Shown: piece after piece, positions 20,111 through 27,880 of the stretch | How the letters are laid out: the number at the start of each line of letters is the position of its first letter | Numbering within the stretch: position 1 is the stretch's first letter | Assembly (NCBI GenBank): GCA_003283905.1 | Contig: QBXA01000010.1 | Span: forward strand, 1 to 58,747 | Length of the DNA: 58,747 nucleotides | Reading direction: 5' to 3' | From: Pelagibacteraceae bacterium AG-319-F18 | GTDB lineage: Bacteria; Pseudomonadota; Alphaproteobacteria; Pelagibacterales; Pelagibacteraceae | Notes under the pieces: generated by a model | Databases searched by the model: none | Told to the model about the DNA's origin: nothing | Seen by the model: the letters and a program-made list of their open reading frames with translations, nothing else | Program-made: the position numbers and the translations under genes

Positions 20111-20857
20111 TTAACTTTTGTGTTTTGCCATTGCAGAATTTGCAAGTATTAAATTAGGATCTAAAAAAATTTTAGAAGTTTTTACATTATTAAATGATTT
20201 AAATGCAAAAATTGCAATTGGAAGCTCCGTACAGCCTAGTATTATTTTTTTACATTTCATTTTGATCAATTCGTTAATCGCAGGTTTTATTACTTTTGCA
20301 GCTGCTTTAATTTTGCCCATCTTAACTAATTTTATGGCTTTATTTACTGATTTTTTTTGAAGTTTTTGTGATGGCTGTAATAAATTATAATTTTTATTAA
20401 AAATTTTATCATACACACCAGTTTTTAAAGTTCCTTCAGTAGCCAATAATCCGACTTTTGAATTTTTCTTACAATTTTTTTTTGTAAATTTAAAAACTTC
20501 TTTTGGCATATTTATAATAGGAATATTAATTTTTTTTTGTAAATCTTCTAACCAATAATGAGCTGTATTGCATGGAATGACAATAAATTTACACTTATTT
20601 TCTTCAAGTAACTTACATCCATGAAGTAAACTTTTTAAAACATTATTATATTTCTTTTTACTTGAGTTATTTGAAGATTTATTTAATAAATTTTTAGTTT
20701 GTACCCCTATAGACTCTGGTCTTCCTGGTATATTGGATTTGTTGTAAAGAATAAATAAAGGGTATTCTTGATCAATTTTCCCTCTATTTAAAATTGCAAG
20801 TTTATTACAAAAATCTAAACCTGCTTGTGTTCCCATTCCACCTAAAATGCCGATCAT
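20111..20857 (-). CDS. Aspartate/glutamate racemase family protein
   Basis: Cofactor-independent amino-acid racemase fold of 248 residues. The start MIGILGGMGTQAG is the family N-terminus. The two catalytic cysteines are in VIPCNTAHYW (near 95) and LGCTELPIAI (near 213). It could be an aspartate or broad-specificity racemase (YgeA/RacD type) rather than MurI. A following hypothetical gene is likely co-transcribed; a cupin gene lies upstream on the same strand with a 21-base gap. Confidence 0.9.
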   Translation of the reverse strand: MIGILGGMGTQAGLDFCNKLAILNRGKIDQEYPLFILYNKSNIPGRPESIGVQTKNLLNKSSNNSSKKKYNNVLKSLLHGCKLLEENKCKFIVIPCNTAHYWLEDLQKKINIPIINMPKEVFKFTKKNCKKNSKVGLLATEGTLKTGVYDKIFNKNYNLLQPSQKLQKKSVNKAIKLVKMGKIKAAAKVIKPAINELIKMKCKKIILGCTELPIAIFAFKSFNNVKTSKIFLDPNLILANSAMAKHKS

Positions 20858-20878
20858 ATTTTCTTTGAATAATTAATA

Positions 20879-21226
20879 TTAGATTGGTTTATTTATACCT
20901 CTCATAAAAACAATAAGTAGGCAACCATTTTTAGTGTGGGAGCTATGTTCTGTTCCAGGTTCAAAAGTTACAAAATCACCCTTTTTAAATATTTTACCAT
21001 CTGCATCTTGAAGTTCGCCATCTATTACATAAAATTCTTCATAACCTTGATGGATATGAGGCAAACTCCGAGCGCCAGCATCCATTTTAAGTATGTAAGT
21101 GCCAAATCCACCGTTACTTTTGTCATAACTTATTTTATGCCAACTCATACCTTCGACAGGCTTACCATAATTATCAAATGGTTCGAATTTTAAATCGTTT
21201 ATATTTTTAATGAATCTTTCAGTCAT
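20879..21226 (-). CDS. Cupin-domain protein
   Basis: Single cupin of 115 residues with both metal motifs: PHIHQGYEEFYVIDGEL (two histidines and a glutamate) and a later FEPGTEHSSHT with the last histidine. The N-terminal part (SWHKISYDKSNGGFGTYILKM) resembles ChrR-type or quercetinase-like small cupins. The reaction is not known. It precedes the racemase gene on the same strand. Confidence 0.85.
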   Translation of the reverse strand: MTERFIKNINDLKFEPFDNYGKPVEGMSWHKISYDKSNGGFGTYILKMDAGARSLPHIHQGYEEFYVIDGELQDADGKIFKKGDFVTFEPGTEHSSHTKNGCLLIVFMRGINKPI

Positions 21227-21298
21227 ATTAATAATACGTATAGTACAATTAATTTACATAATTGAAAATTGTGTTTAAAGCTTGATTTGATTTTTTGG

Positions 21299-21357
21299 TA
21301 TTGGCTAAAATAAAATATTTAAAACCTTAGTTTTAAAATTTATTATTTCAGCCAATA
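21299..21357. repeat. Long inverted repeat (hairpin) after the cold-shock gene
   Basis: Two arms of 27 bases (21299-21325 and 21331-21357) pair at 22 positions around a 5-base loop; the outer 8 bases, TATTGGCT and AGCCAATA, match perfectly. It begins 14 bases beyond the csp stop codon on the minus strand. No run of U follows on either strand, so a classical intrinsic terminator is not supported. A 3'-UTR stabilising or processing hairpin is the simplest reading. Confidence 0.65.
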
Positions 21358-21370
21358 GGAAGTGTGATTA

Positions 21371-21577
21371 TTATGCAGTTTTTAAGTTAACTGCTGAAGG
21401 ACCTTTAGGACCATCTTCAACATCGAAAGTCAAAGCTTGACCCTCATCTAAACCGTTCATACCAGCATCTCTTACTGCTGAAACATGTACAAACACATCT
21501 TTTTCTTTGTCTTCTCTTTCAATAAAACCAAAACCTTTGGTTGGATTGAACCATTTTACTTTTCCTTGTAGACTCAT
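21371..21577 (-). CDS. Cold-shock protein, CspA family
   Basis: Single cold-shock domain of 68 residues. RNP1-type KGFGFIERE and RNP2-type VFVHVSAV motifs are intact, as is the N-terminal [14 protein letters not shown]. It binds single-stranded RNA or DNA and melts secondary structure. It is monocistronic, with 112 bases upstream to the GNAT gene and a strong hairpin beyond its stop. Such small genomes carry few Csp copies, so it is probably constitutive. Confidence 0.96.
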   Translation of the reverse strand: MSLQGKVKWFNPTKGFGFIEREDKEKDVFVHVSAVRDAGMNGLDEGQALTFDVEDGPKGPSAVNLKTA

Positions 21578-21689
21578 ATTTATCTTCTTACTTTTCGTTA
21601 TATTAATTTATTACTTATAATTAAGTAATTCTGGCTTTGTTTAGATTTATTAGGGTTTTGTCAACTAAATTGATTAAATATTAATTATT

Positions 21690-22148
21690 TTATATTTCCT
21701 TTGTCAAATAAACAGAATTTAAGTCTTCCTTATAATGAGCGAAAGGACCACATGTTTTAAAACCACACTGTTTAAATAGCTTTCTAGCAGGTTTAAAGAA
21801 GTCACCAGCGCCAGTTTCTATACTTAATTTTTTGACATTTAGTTTTTTTGCCTCATTAATTAAATGATTAATTACATTAATACCATTACCCATTCTTCTA
21901 AAATTGTCATGAATTCTAATTGATTTAAATTCTCCGTGTGCTTTATCTAAAAATTTTAAAGCACCACATCCCATTAACATTTTATCTTGCCACAAACTCC
22001 AAAATTTAATTGATTGATCTTTTAATCCAGGAATATCTAATACATGAACACTTCCTTCAGGAGAAGCAGCTCTTAATTCAATAAAATGCTTTGTGAGTAG
22101 TTCGTGAACCTCTGGATTATCAAAATTATCTTCTATTGATTTTAACAT
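21690..22148 (-). CDS. GNAT family N-acetyltransferase
   Basis: N-acetyltransferase fold of 152 residues. The acetyl-CoA pyrophosphate-binding loop is RRMGNGINVINHLI (R-x-x-G-x-G/A pattern) near 84-97, followed by AKKLNVKKLSIETGAGDFFKPARKLFKQCGFKTCGPF, a typical GNAT C-terminal half. The substrate is unknown. It starts directly after the purK stop codon and so is the third gene of a purE-purK-GNAT unit. Confidence 0.88.
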   Translation of the reverse strand: MLKSIEDNFDNPEVHELLTKHFIELRAASPEGSVHVLDIPGLKDQSIKFWSLWQDKMLMGCGALKFLDKAHGEFKSIRIHDNFRRMGNGINVINHLINEAKKLNVKKLSIETGAGDFFKPARKLFKQCGFKTCGPFAHYKEDLNSVYLTKEI

Positions 22149-23195
22149 TTATATTAAAGTTGTGATATGACCCATTTTTCTTTTTTCTTTTATCTCTTTT
22201 TTTAAATAATCAAAAAAGAATTCATTTTCTTTAAATTTAGGAAATTTTCTATAAAAAGAAATCTGATCTCCAATTAAATTAATCATCTTTGCATTAGACA
22301 ATTTTTTTAATGATATCTGTTCTAAACCGCATACTGCTCTTACATGATTTTCAAATTGACTGACGTTATATGCATTAATTGTAAGATGACCAGAATTATG
22401 AACTCTTGGAGCAATTTCATTAACGTATAAATTGTCATTTCTATCAATAAAGAATTCTACACATAAAGTTCCTATATATTTTAGCTCTTCCGCTATTAAC
22501 ATTGCCCAATCTTTAGATTGATCATAAATTTTTTTATCAATATCTGCAGGAATTGTTGAAAACTTTAATATTTGATCTTCATGATTGTTTTCTATTGGCT
22601 CATAAATTTCATATTTCTGGAATTTAAATCTAGTAATAATAATTGAAATCTCTTTTTTTAATTTAACTAACTTCTCTAAAATATATCCTTTTGAAAAATC
22701 AATATTTAATGAATTAAATTCCTTAATAGAATTTATAGGATATTGTCCTTTGCCATCATATCCAAGAGTAGTTGTCTTTAAAATACCTGGTAAAAGATCT
22801 TCAAGAGCTTCGATTTCAGAAGCGTTTTCTACAAATGCATATCTTGTAGTTCTAATATTCAAATTATTTATAAAATCTTTTTCTGCTAATCTATGCTGGA
22901 TAAGTCTATTAACTGAGGGTTTAGGTAAAACAGGTTTTAATTTGTTTATTTCATTTAATGTTTTAAAAGGTATATTTTCAAATTCATAAGTGACATAATT
23001 AACTAATTTTACAAATTCAATAATCTTTTCTTTATCTTTGTAGCTACCTGAAATAAATTTATTACAAAAATTTTGTGCTGGTGCATCAGGATCATCACTA
23101 TAAATTACAGTTTTGATATTTAATTTCTTTGCTGAAATAGCAAGCATACTTCCAAGTTGGCCAGCACCAATAATACCAAGAGTTATTTCTGACAT
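22149..23195 (-). CDS. purK: N5-carboxyaminoimidazole ribonucleotide synthase PurK
   Basis: ATP-grasp enzyme of purine synthesis; makes N5-CAIR from AIR, bicarbonate and ATP. The N-terminal GIIGAGQLGSMLAI is the PurK signature, and the ATP-grasp lobe (about 95-270) contains KTTTLGYDGKGQY and EIAPRVHNSGH. Length (348) is normal. It follows purE with a one-base gap and precedes the GNAT gene. Confidence 0.96.
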   Translation of the reverse strand: MSEITLGIIGAGQLGSMLAISAKKLNIKTVIYSDDPDAPAQNFCNKFISGSYKDKEKIIEFVKLVNYVTYEFENIPFKTLNEINKLKPVLPKPSVNRLIQHRLAEKDFINNLNIRTTRYAFVENASEIEALEDLLPGILKTTTLGYDGKGQYPINSIKEFNSLNIDFSKGYILEKLVKLKKEISIIITRFKFQKYEIYEPIENNHEDQILKFSTIPADIDKKIYDQSKDWAMLIAEELKYIGTLCVEFFIDRNDNLYVNEIAPRVHNSGHLTINAYNVSQFENHVRAVCGLEQISLKKLSNAKMINLIGDQISFYRKFPKFKENEFFFDYLKKEIKEKRKMGHITTLI

Positions 23196-23196
23196 T

Positions 23197-23688
23197 TTAT
23201 TTAGGTTTTTTTTTTACAGATTTTGTTTGCAATATTCTTAAATTATTTAAATTTTTTTTAATAGTAGGATTGCTATTTGCAATTATAGAGGCGGCTAATA
23301 AAGCAGCATTTATTGCACCATCTTCACCTATGGCTAGTGTGCCAACAGGTATACCTTTTGGCATTTGAGCAATAGATAGTAAGCTGTCTAAACCTTTAAG
23401 TTTTTTGCTTTCTATTGGCACACCTAACACCGGTAAAGGTGACAAAGCGGCAATCATTCCTGGCAAATGAGCAGATCCTCCTGCACCAGCAATAATTACA
23501 CCAATATTTTTTTTTTCAGCAGAAGATGCAAACTTATACATTTTTTTAGGAGTTCTGTGTGCTGATATAATTTTTGTTTCAAAAGAAACCCCAATTTTTT
23601 TGAGAGTTTTTTCAGTAAGTTGCATGGTTTTGTAGTCAGATTGGCTACCCATTACTATTGAAACTTTTAAAGGTTTATTTTTTTTCAT
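23197..23688 (-). CDS. purE: N5-carboxyaminoimidazole ribonucleotide mutase PurE
   Basis: Class I PurE (163 residues) that moves the carboxyl group of N5-CAIR to C4. The signature VSIVMGSQSDYKTM is at the N-terminus, with the catalytic histidine in SAHRTPKKM and the later AGAGGSAHLPGMIAA. The neighbouring purK supports the N5-CAIR (class I) route. First gene of the minus-strand unit; promoter must lie in the 72-93 bases shared with the divergent M19-like gene. Confidence 0.96.
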   Translation of the reverse strand: MKKNKPLKVSIVMGSQSDYKTMQLTEKTLKKIGVSFETKIISAHRTPKKMYKFASSAEKKNIGVIIAGAGGSAHLPGMIAALSPLPVLGVPIESKKLKGLDSLLSIAQMPKGIPVGTLAIGEDGAINAALLAASIIANSNPTIKKNLNNLRILQTKSVKKKPK

Positions 23689-23781
23689 GAAAGATACTAA
23701 AAGTCTTATTTCAAAATTAGCTTAAAATTTCAATAAAATTAATAGTATTTAAAAATCATTTTGATTAAAGTTATTCATAAT

Positions 23782-24747
23782 ATGAATTTTAAAATTGATA
23801 ATCTGCAATACTGTAATTGGTCTAGAAAAATATTTGAATATAATAGATCAGCTGGACTTGATGCAGTTCATGTAACAATTGTCTATCATGAAGATTATCA
23901 TGAACTTTTAGAGGAAATTAAAAAATGGGAAGCACTTTTTTCTGAAAATATTGACTTAATATTCCTTGGAAGAGACTATAAGGATATTGAAAAAGCAAAT
24001 TCTGAAAACAAAACAGCAATTTTTTTTGGTTTTCAAAACTGTTCACCAATTGAAGATAATATTAATTTAGTAGAAAAAGTTCATGATTTAGGATGTAGGT
24101 TTATGCAGCTTACTTATAATAACCAATCATTACTTGCAACAGGTTGTTACGAAAAAATAGATAGTGGAGTAACAAATTTTGGTCGTGAAGCGATAAAAGA
24201 AATGAATAGAGTAGGTATAGTTGTTGACATGTCTCATTCAGCAGAAAAAAGTACATATGATGCAATTGAATTAAGTGAAAAACCAATAGCAATTACTCAT
24301 GCAAACCCTACATTTTGGCATGCAGCTAAAAGAAATAAATCTAGTGATCTTTTAAAAACACTAAGTGAAAGTGGCGGTATGTTAGGGTTATCCTTATATC
24401 CTCATCATTTAAAAGATAACACTAATTGCACTATTGAAAGTTTTTGTGAAATGGTTGCTAGAACAGCTGAAATTATGGATTTAAAAAATATTGGTATAGG
24501 TTCTGATCTTTGTTTGGATCAACCTGATACTGTTGTTGAATGGATGAGAAATGGCACTTGGTCTAAAAGTAAAAATTATGGAGAAGGATCTAAAAATAAA
24601 TCTGGCTTTCCTAAACAACCGGATTGGTTTGAGGATGCTAGAGGATTTAAAAATATTGAAAGTGGTCTTAAAAAAGTAGGTTTTTCTGATACTGAGACAA
24701 ATGGAATACTAGGAAACAACTGGTATAATTTCTATAAATCGATCTAA
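23782..24747 (+). CDS. M19 (renal dipeptidase)-like amidohydrolase with an altered metal site
   Basis: About 321 residues with the TIM-barrel fold of peptidase family M19. Visible late motifs are VVDMSHSAEKS and AITHANPTFW, each supplying a metal-type histidine, and GIGSDLCLDQP with the conserved aspartate. The N-terminal H-x-D that normally opens the metal site is replaced by KIDNLQYCNWS, and the usual bridging glutamate region reads FFGFQNCSP. A plain binuclear dipeptidase is therefore doubtful. I prefer ATG 23782, since it puts IDNLQY at the very start; a TTG at 23761 would add 7 residues. First gene of a four-gene operon with two uncharacterised families. Confidence 0.85.
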   Translation: MNFKIDNLQYCNWSRKIFEYNRSAGLDAVHVTIVYHEDYHELLEEIKKWEALFSENIDLIFLGRDYKDIEKANSENKTAIFFGFQNCSPIEDNINLVEKVHDLGCRFMQLTYNNQSLLATGCYEKIDSGVTNFGREAIKEMNRVGIVVDMSHSAEKSTYDAIELSEKPIAITHANPTFWHAAKRNKSSDLLKTLSESGGMLGLSLYPHHLKDNTNCTIESFCEMVARTAEIMDLKNIGIGSDLCLDQPDTVVEWMRNGTWSKSKNYGEGSKNKSGFPKQPDWFEDARGFKNIESGLKKVGFSDTETNGILGNNWYNFYKSI

Positions 24748-24749
24748 TT

Positions 24750-26411
24750 ATGAAAGTTGAGTTAAGAGATCCAAATACAATAATGAAATTATCAAGATTA
24801 GGATCATTCCATCAATCGAAATTATCATTTTTAAGAAGTTTTCTCAGCGAGTTTAAAGATTGGGATTATAAAAGAGATTTATTTAATCTTGATCAAAAAG
24901 GATTCGGAGAAGCAGTCTACTCATTTAAAAAAAAGGATAGAGTTTATTCATTAGTTTGTTTTGCTAATGAAATTAAAGATGAAGAAAGATCTGATAGAGT
25001 TATAGCTACTAAATGGGATGCAGCATTTACATTATATGATGGTTTTCCAAGTTCAAACGATATTAAAAGGTTAAAAGATGAGGTTCCAAAACAGGAAGTC
25101 GGTAGACTTTCGTTTAAAGAGTTAACTTTATCAAGAGCCAATAAATCTGTAAGAGTTTTTAATCATGTTGTAGAAAGTTTAAGCGAAGGTAATCAGCCTG
25201 ATTTAGATTTATTATTAAAAGTTGGTTATTTATACAGAACTACAGCAGTTTATGGATCTGGAAAATTTGGACTTGCTGATAGATTTAGAATTAAAAATAG
25301 AGAGGAAATTAATGGTCCTTTCAGATTAGAAATGATGCTAGTTTATCTTGTAAGACAATTTACTTTTGATCAGGTCAATCACGTGGCTCATTATAAAAAC
25401 TCCAAAAAAGCAGTTAAATTAGACAAACAAATTTGTAAAAATTTAGGTATTGGTAACTCGACTGGCCTTGGGATGGCTCCCTTTATAGTTAATCATCCAA
25501 CATTATTAAATAATTGGATTTTAAGTAGAGAAACAGCGTTAAAAGAAATTAGAGAAATTAAAATTGTTAAAATTGAAGACAGTGAACTTTTTATAGATTG
25601 TGTAAAAAAATCTTTAAAAAATATTACTAGTTGGAATACAGATAGCGAATATCAGCAAATAAAGATTAAATCATTATTAAAAGACGTTGAAAAATTTATC
25701 AATTATATTGAAAATAATTTTGATTTTAAAATTGAACATCCATTTAACGAAATATATTTGTGGTTAGAAAAAAATTCATGTGAAGAATGTATAGAATACA
25801 TCGTATCGATTATGATGGAGCCTTATAATAATATAATTGAGCCTTTAGTTGCTAATATGAGCTCTGATGAAGATAAGTATTTCAATATTCCAACTAATCG
25901 AACAACACAAGAATTAAGAGACATCATTAAAACTAGATATTCAAGTATTTTAAAAATTAATTTTGATCAAAAAGAAAATCATCAAAATTTTTGGTTTATA
26001 TCTAAAAATAAAGAGGAACCTAGATTAGCCGATAGGTTTGAGGAGCATGGATCTGAACTTGAACAACCACTTGCAATTGCAAGAGATGTAAAAAAATTAT
26101 ATGAAAAATTATTATCTGAAAAAAATGACTTAACAATTGCTCAATTTTTATCTTCAAACTCAGAGCTAAGACATGTTGTAAGAAGAGCTTTTATCATAGA
26201 AAAATTTCCTTATTCTGAAATCCAAGACAATACAATCAGTAAAAGTATTATACCTATTGATATGCTTAGACTTAAATTATCATTTTTTGGCGCTTTAAAG
26301 TTTGATCCAAGATCAGATAAATGGTTAAGAATTTGTATGTTTCAAGGTGCACCGTTGCCAAGTGAATTAAAAAACTTTGATGAGCAATGGGTATATAAAA
26401 CTATTAATTAA
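24750..26411 (+). CDS. Conserved protein of unknown function (553 aa)
   Basis: No named domain is recognised. The protein is cytosolic, with no signal or membrane segment, and has conserved-looking blocks rather than low complexity: KVELRDPNTIMKLSRLGSFHQS at the start, KWDAAFTLYDGFPS, LTLSRANKSVRVFNHVVESL, YRTTAVYGSGKFGLADR and GIGNSTGLGMAPFIVNHP. The last blocks, glycine-rich and with a histidine, look like a binding or active site. I recall similarly laid-out proteins beside DUF3726 genes in other alphaproteobacteria, but this is memory, not a search. It follows the M19-like gene by 2 bases and precedes DUF3726 by 2 bases. Confidence 0.8.
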   Translation: MKVELRDPNTIMKLSRLGSFHQSKLSFLRSFLSEFKDWDYKRDLFNLDQKGFGEAVYSFKKKDRVYSLVCFANEIKDEERSDRVIATKWDAAFTLYDGFPSSNDIKRLKDEVPKQEVGRLSFKELTLSRANKSVRVFNHVVESLSEGNQPDLDLLLKVGYLYRTTAVYGSGKFGLADRFRIKNREEINGPFRLEMMLVYLVRQFTFDQVNHVAHYKNSKKAVKLDKQICKNLGIGNSTGLGMAPFIVNHPTLLNNWILSRETALKEIREIKIVKIEDSELFIDCVKKSLKNITSWNTDSEYQQIKIKSLLKDVEKFINYIENNFDFKIEHPFNEIYLWLEKNSCEECIEYIVSIMMEPYNNIIEPLVANMSSDEDKYFNIPTNRTTQELRDIIKTRYSSILKINFDQKENHQNFWFISKNKEEPRLADRFEEHGSELEQPLAIARDVKKLYEKLLSEKNDLTIAQFLSSNSELRHVVRRAFIIEKFPYSEIQDNTISKSIIPIDMLRLKLSFFGALKFDPRSDKWLRICMFQGAPLPSELKNFDEQWVYKTIN

Positions 26412-26413
26412 TA

Positions 26414-27025
26414 ATGAGATCTTTAAGCGAAATTGAAACTGCAGTTAAAAGAGCAAGTAGAGCAGTTGGATTCTCATGGGGTATCTCTGAAGAGATTGGA
26501 AAATCTATACGACAGTTAGAGTTGTTTGGATTACAGGGAATTAAAAACTTAAATCAATATTATAAAGAGAAAACGACAAAAAAATTTGAAAATTTAAATT
26601 TAATTAGTGAAAAAAATGTAGCACCATTAGAAGCTTATTGTCCAATAATACTTGGTATTAGTTTTTTAGATCAAATTAAATCGGTAGAAAATTTCAAGAA
26701 AATTAAGTTTAAAAAAATTGCGTACCCAATTCTTTTCTTATCATTTTTAAGTAGAGCTTCAGAAATAAGTGGAAAAAAAATACACGTTAGATTTGATCAA
26801 AATGAAATTTTACTTAATTTAAATGTAAATATTTTTTCAAGTTTTTTGAATCAAGATTTTCCTGAATTTGCAAACGAAATTGAGATTAAATTTGTTAATA
26901 ATCAAGATAATTTCACTGAGGTAGAGTGGAATAGCCTTTACAAATTGGCTGAAAATACTTTTGTTGAGGAAAGTGAAAGCCTAAAACAAAGTGCAGCAGG
27001 GGCAGGACTTACAGATAATGACTGA
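26414..27025 (+). CDS. DUF3726 family protein
   Basis: A 203-residue protein of the uncharacterised DUF3726 family. The N-terminal helix LSEIETAVKRASRAVGFSWGISEEIGKSIRQLE and the C-terminal tail QSAAGAGLTDND are the features I recognise. The tail has the look of a functional motif because it is short, glycine-rich and acidic and comes after a variable middle. The last codons overlap the start of the next gene (ATG at 27018). The third gene of the operon; probably acts with the 553-aa protein. Confidence 0.82.
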   Translation: MRSLSEIETAVKRASRAVGFSWGISEEIGKSIRQLELFGLQGIKNLNQYYKEKTTKKFENLNLISEKNVAPLEAYCPIILGISFLDQIKSVENFKKIKFKKIAYPILFLSFLSRASEISGKKIHVRFDQNEILLNLNVNIFSSFLNQDFPEFANEIEIKFVNNQDNFTEVEWNSLYKLAENTFVEESESLKQSAAGAGLTDND

Positions 27026-27185
27026 TAAATCAGAAAATAAATATGGCGAAGAAATTATTAAAGAACTAAATAATATATGTGAGGAGTGCAAGAAGGAGGA
27101 CGAAAGTGTTTCTCAAAATTTAATTTTAACTAGTTATAAATTGTGTTCGTCTTGTAGAGTCTCTAAGATTATTTTTCCAATTTAG
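27018..27185 (+). CDS. Small CxxC-CxxC protein (55 aa)
   Basis: I start this gene at ATG 27018, inside the last codons of the DUF3726 gene; a longer frame from 26991 would begin inside that gene without reason. The 55 residues contain two CxxC pairs (Cys21/Cys24 in CEEC and Cys43/Cys46 in CSSC) separated by 18 residues. This is the spacing of a zinc ribbon or another small metal-binding knuckle. No known family is recognised. The overlap implies coupled translation as the fourth member of the M19/553-aa/DUF3726 unit. It converges with the Yip1 gene and overlaps it by 4 bases. Confidence 0.65.
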   Translation: MTDKSENKYGEEIIKELNNICEECKKEDESVSQNLILTSYKLCSSCRVSKIIFPI

Positions 27186-27724
27186 CTGAGCTGATTTACA
27201 GGTAGCATATTCATTCTACTCATTACAAAAGAAATAGATAAAAATACTATTATTAAGAATGATAGAAATACTATTCCAAAAGATTTAATATTAGATTTTA
27301 GACCTAGTACTTGTTTGGTAGAAATAATTAATCCTGCAAAAATCCAGAATTGTGTAAGAAAAATTATAGGTATCATCATATTCGGTGTTACTGCAAAAAA
27401 TCTTAGCAAACCTGGTGCATGAGCAAAGCCAACAGCAGTTAACACTTTTTTAAAGGGAACTTTTGTTTTCTTATCTGGAAAAAGTTTAACACCAATTACA
27501 TATATAAAAATTGCCCAAACCAACCAAGTTAGAATTGATGTAAGACCAGACATTGCTACTGCAGTTTTGATAACCGTATTTGCTGCTACAGCACCTGCTA
27601 ATCCATCTAAGATCATTATAAGCCCAGCAAAGTAAATTGATGCTTCACCAAAGTTTTTATCTGTGTATAGAGATTTATCTAATTTAATTGATTTAAAAAA
27701 TATATTTAAAAATTCACCAAACAT
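27182..27724 (-). CDS. Yip1-family integral membrane protein
   Basis: A 180-residue membrane protein with about five hydrophobic segments from residue 25 onward, and family-like turns GFAHAPGLLRFF and GVKLFPDKK. The Yip1 domain occurs in bacterial proteins of unknown role. Its start codon overlaps the stop codon of a 36-residue membrane protein (TAATG), so the two are probably made together. Confidence 0.82.
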   Translation of the reverse strand: MFGEFLNIFFKSIKLDKSLYTDKNFGEASIYFAGLIMILDGLAGAVAANTVIKTAVAMSGLTSILTWLVWAIFIYVIGVKLFPDKKTKVPFKKVLTAVGFAHAPGLLRFFAVTPNMMIPIIFLTQFWIFAGLIISTKQVLGLKSNIKSFGIVFLSFLIIVFLSISFVMSRMNMLPVNQLS

Positions 27725-27834
27725 TAATTTTTATTCTTTTTATTTTTTTGCTCTTTATACGAAACTAATAGTGGAAATATTATTAAAGCAATCGCAATAA
27801 TAATGCAAATTACGATTAAAAAACCTTTAGTCAT
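27724..27834 (-). CDS. Small single-span membrane protein (36 aa)
   Basis: A short gene read on the minus strand from ATG at 27832-27834 to TAA at 27724-27726. The product is MTKGFLIVICIIIAIALIIF followed by PLLVSYKEQ and a lysine/asparagine tail. It has one strong hydrophobic helix (about residues 5-25) and a positive C-terminus, suggesting the tail stays in the cytoplasm. The stop overlaps the Yip1 start as TAATG. No Shine-Dalgarno sequence is clear. The coupling to Yip1 and the coherent membrane-protein composition support it; no homologue is known to me. Confidence 0.55.
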   Translation of the reverse strand: MTKGFLIVICIIIAIALIIFPLLVSYKEQKNKKNKN

Positions 27835-27880
27835 TAAGAAAATGGGGAAGCTTTGATTTTACTCCCCCAAGATAATAAAT

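Noticed and set aside
26991..27017. Upstream start for the CxxC miniprotein
   Set aside because: It adds nine residues read from within the DUF3726 coding sequence; the ATG at 27018 gives the usual short overlap.
27842..27868. G/C-block hairpin after the GcvT-like gene as a terminator
   Set aside because: The stem is about six pairs with a bulge and a 14-base loop, and only a weak, interrupted T-run follows; not strong enough to call.
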